Source: an uncultured Lachnospiraceae bacterium (GTDB taxonomy: Bacteria > Bacillota > Clostridia > Lachnospirales > Lachnospiraceae). From it: a DNA stretch of 5,754 nt. The stretch's first letter is position 1. Every line of letters starts with the position of its first letter. The stretch lies in the NCBI GenBank assembly GCA_947565255.1, contig CANOFI010000155.1, positions 1 to 5,754 on the forward strand, given 5' to 3'. The notes under the pieces were generated by a model. It was not told where the DNA came from and made no database searches. It was given only the letters and a program-made list of their open reading frames with translations. Both the position numbers and the translations under genes were made by a program. Positions 1 to 4,824 of the stretch are shown one piece after another.

Positions 1-1510
1 CGGTTCTCCTCGGTCTTGCATATTTTTTTTTGCACTCATCCAGTTCCTTTATCAGAACCGCAGTCATTGTCGGTCTGTCGGTTAAAATTTTCTGGTATTG
101 TGCAATATTTTTCAGCGTTTTATCATGCTCCTTTATCAGCGCTTCCACTTCCAGACCAATCAGATTGTGAAGGCGCATATCCAAAATTGCCTTTGCCTGT
201 GCTTCTGTAAAATGAAGCTGTGCCGCCAGTTTTTCAGATTCCTTTGACTTAAAGCGAATTTCGCCTGTTTTGCCGTGTACCAGGCATTCCTTTACCTCGC
301 GCATTGTTTTGCTTCCGCGGATAATTTCAATAATCAGGTCAATCACGTCGCAGGCTTTGATAAGCCCTTCCTGAATCTCGCTTTTTTCTAATTCTTTATT
401 TAACAGAGTGGTATATTTTCTGGAGGCAAGCTCGTACTGAAAATCGACATGGTGGCGGATAATCTTTTTTAATCCGAGAACCTCCGGCTTTCCGTTCACC
501 ACCGCAAGCATATTCACACTGAATGTATCTTCCAGCCGGGTCTTTTTATAAAGCATATTTTTCAGGTTTTCGACATCTGCGTTTTTACGAAGCTCTAATA
601 CAATGCGGATTCCGTCCTTCGATTCGTTCCGGATATCCACAATATCCACCGTTTTTTTCGTCTCGACAAGATTCGCAACATCATTAAGAAATTTGCCGAT
701 ATTCGCACCCATCATCGTATAAGGGATTTCTGTAATTACCAGTTTATCTTTTTCATTCTTTTCCTTTTCTAATTCGATTTTTCCGCGGATTTTGATTTTC
801 CCGGTGCCGTTTCTGTAAATCTCCGTCAGCTCATCCTTATTGATGACGATGCCGCCGGTGGGAAAATCCGGTCCCTTCACAATATGTAACAGCTGGTCGT
901 CGCTGATTAAAGAATCCTGCATATAAGCCTTCACGGCGTCAATCACTTCTCCAAGATTGTGTGTCGGGATGCTGGTTGTCATCCCAACCGCAATGCCCTC
1001 TGCCCCGTTGACAAGCAGATTCGGTATCCGCACCGGCAAAACCTCCGGCTCCTTCTCCGTCTCATCAAAATTAGGCACAAAGTCCACAACATTTTTATCC
1101 AAATCCGCTAAAAATACTTCCTGGGTAATCTGCTGCAGCCGCGCCTCCGTGTAACGCATGGCCGCTGCGCCATCCCCCTCTATGGAGCCAAAATTCCCAT
1201 GGCCATCCACAAGCGCCTGCCCCTTCTTAAAGTCCTGCGCCATGACAACCAGTGCTTCATAAATCGAGCTGTCCCCGTGGGGATGGTACTTACCCATCGT
1301 ATCACCGACAATTCTGGCACACTTGCGGTGCGGCCGGTCATAACGGACTCCCAGCTCATGCATGTCGTAAAGGGTTCTGCGCTGCACCGGCTTTAAGCCG
1401 TCCCGGACATCCGGAATTGCGCGCGCAACAATCACGCTCATGGCATAATTGATATATGATTTCTGCATTTCTTCGGAATATTCCGTTCTGATAATCTGTG
1501 TTGTATCCAT
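1..1510 (-). CDS. parC: Type IIA DNA topoisomerase subunit A, probably topoisomerase IV ParC (3' end outside window)
   Basis: The A subunit of an ATP-dependent type IIA topoisomerase makes the double-strand break through which a second duplex is passed; it works in the cytoplasm as an A2B2 tetramer with the product of the preceding gene. About 503 residues are present and the frame is still open at position 1. Visible motifs: YAMSVIVARAIPDVRDG near residues 22-38; the winged-helix/quinolone region HPHGDSSIYE at 76-85, with Ser81 and Glu85 at the two classic resistance positions (drug-sensitive type); and AAAMRYTEARL with catalytic Tyr120. GIAVGM follows in the tower region, and KKYARPRRT at the truncated end matches the KYG-x-x-RRTEI segment of GyrA/ParC. 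ATG at 1510 is supported by AGGAGG 7 bases upstream. The C-terminal beta-propeller, where a GyrA box would separate gyrase from topo IV, is missing. ParC is preferred because of the DFKKG-x-x-LVDGHGNFGSIEGDG stretch (recalled as typical of clostridial ParC), the absence of recF/dnaA, and the LexA box upstream of the operon. GyrA remains possible. Confidence 0.85.
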   Translation of the reverse strand, partial: MDTTQIIRTEYSEEMQKSYINYAMSVIVARAIPDVRDGLKPVQRRTLYDMHELGVRYDRPHRKCARIVGDTMGKYHPHGDSSIYEALVVMAQDFKKGQALVDGHGNFGSIEGDGAAAMRYTEARLQQITQEVFLADLDKNVVDFVPNFDETEKEPEVLPVRIPNLLVNGAEGIAVGMTTSIPTHNLGEVIDAVKAYMQDSLISDDQLLHIVKGPDFPTGGIVINKDELTEIYRNGTGKIKIRGKIELEKEKNEKDKLVITEIPYTMMGANIGKFLNDVANLVETKKTVDIVDIRNESKDGIRIVLELRKNADVENLKNMLYKKTRLEDTFSVNMLAVVNGKPEVLGLKKIIRHHVDFQYELASRKYTTLLNKELEKSEIQEGLIKACDVIDLIIEIIRGSKTMREVKECLVHGKTGEIRFKSKESEKLAAQLHFTEAQAKAILDMRLHNLIGLEVEALIKEHDKTLKNIAQYQKILTDRPTMTAVLIKELDECKKKYARPRRT

Positions 1511-1514
1511 CTGC

Positions 1515-1524
1515 CTGCCTCCTA
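1515..1524 (-). promoter_or_regulatory. Shine-Dalgarno of parC overlapping the parE stop codon
   Basis: On the minus strand the parE stop TAG (1524-1522) runs directly into AGGAGG (1523-1518), a full anti-16S match lying 7 bases before the parC ATG (1510-1508). Only 11 bases separate the stop codon from the next start. The overlap fixes the parC start and implies translational coupling, so the two subunits are made together from one mRNA. Confidence 0.9.
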
Positions 1525-3441
1525 AACATCCAGTTCTGCTTCTCTTGCATTCTCATAAATAAACTGTTTCCTCGGTGCAACCTCCGAGCCCATCAGCATC
1601 TCTGTTACATCAGACGCCATGCGGGCATCTTCTACCTCGACCCGTTTCATCACCCGCGTTTTCGGATTCAGCGTTGTCTCCCAAAGCTGGCCCGCATCCA
1701 TCTCGCCGAGTCCCTTATAGCGCTGCAATTGAAAACTTCCTTTGTGTGTCTTTTTGTACCGCTCTAACGCCGCATCATCATATAAATATTCTTCTTCTCC
1801 CCTTGCAGGCACCACCTTATAGAGGGGCGGCATGGCTATGTATACATGTCCCTGATATATCAAATCCGGCATAAACCGGTAAAATAACGTCAAAAGCAGC
1901 GTACAGATATGCGCGCCGTCCACATCGGCGTCCGCCATAATCACAATTTTATCATAGCGCAGCTTACTGATGTCAAAATCATTGCCAAAGCCTTCTGAAA
2001 AACCGCATCCAAATGCGTTAATCATCGTTTTTATCTCTGCATTGGCCAAAACCTTGTCAATGCTCGCCTTCTCCACATTCAGAATTTTTCCGCGAATCGG
2101 CAAAATGGCCTGATACTTTCTGTCTCTTGCATTTTTGGCAGAGCCGCCCGCAGAATCGCCCTCCACGATAAAGATTTCACATTCCTCGGCATTCCGGCTC
2201 TCGCAATTCGACAATTTTCCGTTTGTATCAAAGGAATACTTTTGCTTCGTGAGCAGGTTCGTCTTTACCTTCTCTTCTTTCTTTCGTATATTGGCCGCGC
2301 GCTCCGCGTTGGAAAGCACGGTCTTTAACGTCTCTAAATTCCGGTCGAAATATAATACAAGCTCATCGCCCGTCACCTTGCTCACAGCCTTTAAGGCATC
2401 CTGGTTGTCCAGCTTCGTCTTGGTCTGTCCTTCAAAAATCGGGTCGGGATGCTTGATGGAAATCACGGCTGTCAGGCCGTTTCGAATGTCGGCACCCGTA
2501 AAATTCGGGTCTTTTTCCTTTAAGATTCCAATCTCCTTTGCATACGAATTCATCACCGTTGTCAGCACAGTCTTAAAGCCGGTCAGGTGCGTCCCGCCCT
2601 CCGTATTGTAAATGTTATTGCAAAAGCCAAGGACATTTTCATGGAAATCATTCGTATACTGAAAGGCTGCTTCCACCGTTATGTGCTCGCTTTCGCCGCT
2701 GAAGCAGACCGGTTCATGCAGCACGTCGGCATTTTTATTGATGTCCTTTAAAAAACCGACCAGCCCCTCCTCCTCGTGAAATACTTCCTTCATGACCGTA
2801 TCCCCGCGTCTGTCCTCAAAGAAAATCGTGAGCTTTGGGTTCAGATATGCCGTCTCGTGTAGCCGGCTCATCACCTCCGCACCTTTAAACCGTGTCTTTT
2901 CAAATATTGTATCATCCGGCAGGAAATGAACCCATGTACCGGTCTTGTTTGTCTTGGAAATCACGGGCAGAAGGCCGTCTTCCAGTTCCACCACCGGAAT
3001 CCCGCGCTCGTATTTGTCATAATGGACGCCGCCGTCGCGGCTGACCTTAATCTCCAGATAGGTGGACAAAGCGTTGACAACCGATGAACCTACCCCGTGC
3101 AGTCCGCCGCTTGTCTTATAGATGCTGTCGTCAAACTTTCCGCCCGCATGAAGCGTTGTAAATACCACCCGCTCCGCGGATACCCCTTTTTCATGCATGT
3201 CTACCGGAATTCCGCGCCCATTGTCCCACACGACAGCCGAACCGTCTTTCTCCAGTACAACATGGATTTCGTCGCAAAATCCTGCCAGATGCTCATCCAC
3301 CGAATTATCCACAATTTCATAAATCAGATGATTCAGACCCTTTCTGGTTACACTTCCAATATACATGGCCGGACGTTTCCTGACAGCCTCCAACCCCTCC
3401 AGGACAGATATACTGCCCGCGTCATATGCTTTTTTTGCCAT
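1522..3441 (-). CDS. parE: Type IIA DNA topoisomerase subunit B, probably topoisomerase IV ParE
   Basis: This is the ATPase subunit, which drives strand passage by ATP-dependent N-gate closure with the A subunit encoded just downstream. From ATG 3441 it is 639 residues, normal for clostridial ParE/GyrB without insertions. The GHKL ATPase domain shows Glu42, Asn46 and Asp73 (in WDNGRGIP) and the glycine-rich lid GGLHGVGSSVVNALS near 112-126. The transducer carries the QTK loop with Lys341. The TOPRIM domain has EGDSAGG starting at Glu427 and DADVDG at Asp504/506/508, and the tail has QRYKGLGEM. The TOPRIM motif reads IMADADVDG where IMTDADVDG is usual. ATG 3441 is chosen because AAGGAG lies 7 bases upstream and the product starts MAKKAY just before the conserved ISVLEGLEAVRKRPAMYIGS. 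In-frame alternatives at 3456 (ATG) and 3483 (GTG) would add 5 or 14 basic residues and lack good ribosome sites. GGKFDDSIYKTSGG is more ParE-like than the gyrase GGKFGGGGYKVSGG, but many databases would label this GyrB. Confidence 0.9.
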   Translation of the reverse strand: MAKKAYDAGSISVLEGLEAVRKRPAMYIGSVTRKGLNHLIYEIVDNSVDEHLAGFCDEIHVVLEKDGSAVVWDNGRGIPVDMHEKGVSAERVVFTTLHAGGKFDDSIYKTSGGLHGVGSSVVNALSTYLEIKVSRDGGVHYDKYERGIPVVELEDGLLPVISKTNKTGTWVHFLPDDTIFEKTRFKGAEVMSRLHETAYLNPKLTIFFEDRRGDTVMKEVFHEEEGLVGFLKDINKNADVLHEPVCFSGESEHITVEAAFQYTNDFHENVLGFCNNIYNTEGGTHLTGFKTVLTTVMNSYAKEIGILKEKDPNFTGADIRNGLTAVISIKHPDPIFEGQTKTKLDNQDALKAVSKVTGDELVLYFDRNLETLKTVLSNAERAANIRKKEEKVKTNLLTKQKYSFDTNGKLSNCESRNAEECEIFIVEGDSAGGSAKNARDRKYQAILPIRGKILNVEKASIDKVLANAEIKTMINAFGCGFSEGFGNDFDISKLRYDKIVIMADADVDGAHICTLLLTLFYRFMPDLIYQGHVYIAMPPLYKVVPARGEEEYLYDDAALERYKKTHKGSFQLQRYKGLGEMDAGQLWETTLNPKTRVMKRVEVEDARMASDVTEMLMGSEVAPRKQFIYENAREAELDV

Positions 3442-3516
3442 ATCCTGCTCCTTCATCTTTGCTATATATCTTTTCTTTTTCACGTCATTTTCGCCGGTAA
3501 GGACGCTTTTCTTTTT

Positions 3517-3546
3517 ATACTAACATATTTAAATTTAAACTGTCAA
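3517..3546 (-). promoter_or_regulatory. Sigma-A-type promoter of the parE-parC operon
   Basis: A perfect -35 TTGACA (3546-3541) is followed after 18 bases by TAGTAT (3522-3517), a 4-of-6 match to TATAAT. The spacer is very AT-rich (TTTAAATTTAAATATG). The start of transcription would fall near 3510, giving a leader of roughly 70 bases before the ATG at 3441. The promoter lies downstream of the rpn terminator, so parE-parC appears to have an independent transcript. Confidence 0.7.
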
Positions 3547-3554
3547 GCCCTGTA

Positions 3555-3566
3555 GAACATTTGTTC
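3555..3566. promoter_or_regulatory. Putative LexA (SOS) operator upstream of parE
   Basis: GAACATTTGTTC is an exact match to the Gram-positive LexA/DinR core GAAC-N4-GTTC, with 5-bp symmetric arms (GAACA/TGTTC). It sits 8 bases upstream of the -35 hexamer of the parE promoter. In Bacillus subtilis parEC belongs to the LexA regulon, which supports both the operator call and the topo IV identity. Its position upstream of the -35, not over the promoter, is slightly unusual for a repressor. The flanking bases are A and A, not the C/G often seen in strong boxes. Confidence 0.65.
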
Positions 3567-3580
3567 AGGGTGGGATATTG

Positions 3581-3625
3581 AAAAAAGGGCAGACCTTTGA
3601 TTTCTTCAATCGTCGGCTGCCCTTT
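3581..3625 (-). terminator. Intrinsic terminator of the rpn gene
   Basis: A 9-bp perfect stem (AAAGGGCAG at 3625-3617 and CTGCCCTTT at 3592-3584 as read on the minus strand) encloses a 24-base loop. It is followed directly by further T residues, giving a run of six Ts, then CAATATCCC. It begins about 20 bases past the rpn stop at 3645. On the plus strand no T run follows, so it is oriented for rpn only. Confidence 0.8.
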
Positions 3626-3644
3626 CACTGTTCATACATTTCTT

Positions 3645-3890
3645 CTAATATAATGCATTCTGCAGATGCTCCTCTGCTTCTTTCCCTGATAAGTGAAACT
3701 TTACTTTTATTTTTTCTAAAATTACATCGTCTGGTATCTCTAACTCTTTATACGTTTTAATTGTACCGCGGATTTCACCCTCCTCTCTTCCTAATTCTTT
3801 TCCTAATTCCTTTCCTAATTCCTTTCCTAATTCTATCCCATGCTCTTCCCCTTTTTCATAACTTATCCGTTCCCGCATCATCAACGTCAT
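3645..3890 (-). CDS. Candidate internal gene: RpnS-like C-terminal protein inside rpn
   Basis: The in-frame ATG at 3890 (residue 216 of the full protein) is preceded by TGGAGG (3905-3900), leaving 9 bases between GGAGG and the ATG. This is a stronger-looking ribosome site than expected by chance inside a coding region. The product would be 81 residues. It begins MTLMMRERISYEKG, contains the whole E-L-G-K repeat and ends at the shared stop. In enterobacterial Rpn systems the separately translated C-terminal fragment (RpnS) binds and neutralises the toxic full-length nuclease (RpnL) through the repeat-bearing helix. The layout here matches, but expression is inferred from sequence alone. Two further ATGs at residues 219-220 sit too far from the GGAGG to be preferred. 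Confidence 0.5.
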   Translation of the reverse strand: MTLMMRERISYEKGEEHGIELGKELGKELGKELGREEGEIRGTIKTYKELEIPDDVILEKIKVKFHLSGKEAEEHLQNALY

Positions 3891-4535
3891 ATAATCATGC
3901 CTCCATTCCCTGTTTTTTCTTGCTTTCTGGACTGCTTCCTCCAGCTTATCCACAAATATATCTTTGGGTTTCTTTCCTGCTGCATACTCTAAAAATGCTT
4001 TTAATCCAGCGCTCACATCATCCATAACGCCCATGGCATTTAAGAAAATCTTTGTCGTTTCATCTCCCATGGCAATGTCGGTATCCTCTTTGCAGAGATT
4101 TTCAAAAGTATAGATATGTCTTCCCTGTCCAAATAAATCAAACAGACATATAAAAATAATATACGTTTTATTCAGTTTGTTATAACTTTTATCACCCTTG
4201 TCCAGCAGCTGCAGGTCTATCATGGACTGGTAATAACGGCTTCTTTTGGGAAGCTCCTTTGTGTCAGCGGCCTGCATTTCGATATTATAAATGATGTCCT
4301 TACTGCCCTTTACATATACGTCCAGCCGGATACTTTTGGCATCCATGTCTTCCCTGATTTCTTTTTGCATTTCGGGATATTCGATATGGTCTATTTCCAA
4401 ATCCGGCAGAATCCTATATAATAATTCCATACAAAGCTCCGGATTCTGCATGACCTTCATGAATAAAAAATCATTGGATATCCCTAATTCTTCCCATTGT
4501 TTGTCAAAGTCCTTTCGTTCAATTTGTTTCCCCAT
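3645..4535 (-). CDS. Rpn-family PD-(D/E)XK nuclease (recombination-promoting nuclease / putative transposase)
   Basis: A 296-residue protein of the Rpn / PD-(D/E)XK transposase-like nuclease family (TIGR01784/PF12784 type), cytoplasmic, with no signal peptide or membrane segment. The N-terminal signature is NDFLFMKVM (residues 21-29). The catalytic core shows Asp72 in RLDVYVKG and Glu86-x-Gln88 in NIEMQ, followed by RSRYYQSMIDLQLL, the usual family layout with Gln in place of the final Lys. A C-terminal helix carries a tetrapeptide repeat: four E-L-G-K/R units at residues 235-250, with glycine every fourth residue from 229 to 257. The family is linked to DNA cleavage and recombination, and in enterobacteria to toxin-antitoxin and antiphage activity. 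ATG 4535 is chosen because GGGGGAGG ends 4 bases upstream; an upstream in-frame GTG at 4568 would add 11 residues with a weaker site. The gene has its own promoter and terminator and is visibly AT-richer than parE-parC, which suggests acquisition. A second internal start is described separately. Confidence 0.88.
   Translation of the reverse strand: MGKQIERKDFDKQWEELGISNDFLFMKVMQNPELCMELLYRILPDLEIDHIEYPEMQKEIREDMDAKSIRLDVYVKGSKDIIYNIEMQAADTKELPKRSRYYQSMIDLQLLDKGDKSYNKLNKTYIIFICLFDLFGQGRHIYTFENLCKEDTDIAMGDETTKIFLNAMGVMDDVSAGLKAFLEYAAGKKPKDIFVDKLEEAVQKARKNREWRHDYMTLMMRERISYEKGEEHGIELGKELGKELGKELGREEGEIRGTIKTYKELEIPDDVILEKIKVKFHLSGKEAEEHLQNALY
3786..3833 (-). repeat. 12-bp tandem repeat coding for (E-L-G-K)x4
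   Basis: Four consecutive 12-base units, each reading GAATTAGGAAAG or a one- to few-base variant on the minus strand, encode E-L-G-K three times and E-L-G-R once. The unit is a multiple of three, so gain or loss of copies keeps the frame. Degenerate units on both sides (EKGE, EHGI, EEGE, IRGT) extend the every-fourth-residue glycine pattern to eight tetrads. A helical or coiled dimer interface is the expected structure. Confidence 0.9.
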
Positions 4536-4651
4536 TTTTCCTCCCCCGTCTTTCTTTGTTACGTGCACCTACCCAGTAAAGTTCTCCATCTCCTATTATA
4601 TTTTCATTGTTATATTCGCCGCTGCCATATCACCAACTTTTTCTTTCCAAT

Positions 4652-4680
4652 ATTATATGACCTCAAAGGAAATATGTCAA
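4652..4680 (-). promoter_or_regulatory. Perfect-consensus sigma-A promoter of rpn
   Basis: TTGACA (4680-4675), exactly 17 bases, then TATAAT (4657-4652): both hexamers match the consensus fully and the spacing is optimal. Transcription should start near 4645, about 110 bases before the ATG at 4535. No operator-like palindrome overlaps it, so strong constitutive transcription is the simplest reading. Confidence 0.85.
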
Positions 4681-4735
4681 TATGCTGTTTGTGCACGTTT
4701 TTTGGATTTGTCCGCTTTTATCCGCAAATGCAAAG

Positions 4736-4777
4736 TACCGCAAAGACATCCGGCTTATGCGTTCTGTCTTTGCGGTA
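4736..4777 (-). terminator. Inverted repeat downstream of the dockerin gene, probable terminator
   Basis: TACCGCAAAGACA and TGTCTTTGCGGTA form a perfect 13-bp stem around a 16-base loop, starting about 48 bases past the dockerin-protein stop. On the minus strand the stem is followed by CTTTGCATTTGCGG, which has T triplets but no continuous T run. It is therefore a weak intrinsic terminator, or an mRNA-stabilising hairpin. The plus-strand flank (TCTGTATGTATTT) is no better, and no plus-strand gene exists to use it. Confidence 0.55.
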
Positions 4778-4824
4778 TCTGTATGTATTTCCGGAACATC
4801 AGTTATCTGCCATGAAATACGCTG

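Larger units (their letters stand above)
4536..4824. other. Intergenic region between the dockerin gene and rpn
   Basis: This 289-base AT-rich gap contains, in transcription order, the stop-proximal spacer of the dockerin gene, the 13-bp inverted repeat at 4736-4777, the rpn promoter at 4652-4680 and a leader of about 110 bases ending in the GGGGGAGG ribosome site (4547-4540). The leader holds only very short reading frames (for example ATG-GAG-AAC-TTT-ACT-GGG-TAG), with badly spaced or no ribosome sites. I see no RNA gene and no riboswitch-like structure in it. Confidence 0.6.

Noticed and set aside
2135..2611. Plus-strand open frame of 158 aa
   Set aside because: It lies antisense inside the well-conserved parE coding region, has no ribosome site and reads as low-quality Ser/Phe-rich shadow translation.
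3442..3483. N-terminal extension of ParE from GTG 3483 or ATG 3456
   Set aside because: No good ribosome site precedes either codon, while AAGGAG lies 7 bases before ATG 3441 and that start matches the usual family N-terminus.
3097..3555. Plus-strand open frame of 152 aa crossing the parE start and promoter
   Set aside because: It is antisense to conserved GHKL ATPase motifs and has no recognisable domain, promoter or ribosome site.
4582..4595. Short leader peptide ATG-GAG-AAC-TTT-ACT-GGG-TAG in the rpn leader
   Set aside because: The AGGAG sequence abuts the ATG with no spacing, and no attenuator-like alternative hairpins are evident.
4561..4698. 8-bp inverted pair ACGTGCAC (4561-4568) and GTGCACGT (4691-4698) flanking the rpn promoter
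   Set aside because: It is short, built on a self-palindromic core (GTGCAC) and expected about by chance in a region this size. No target duplication or element boundary is visible.
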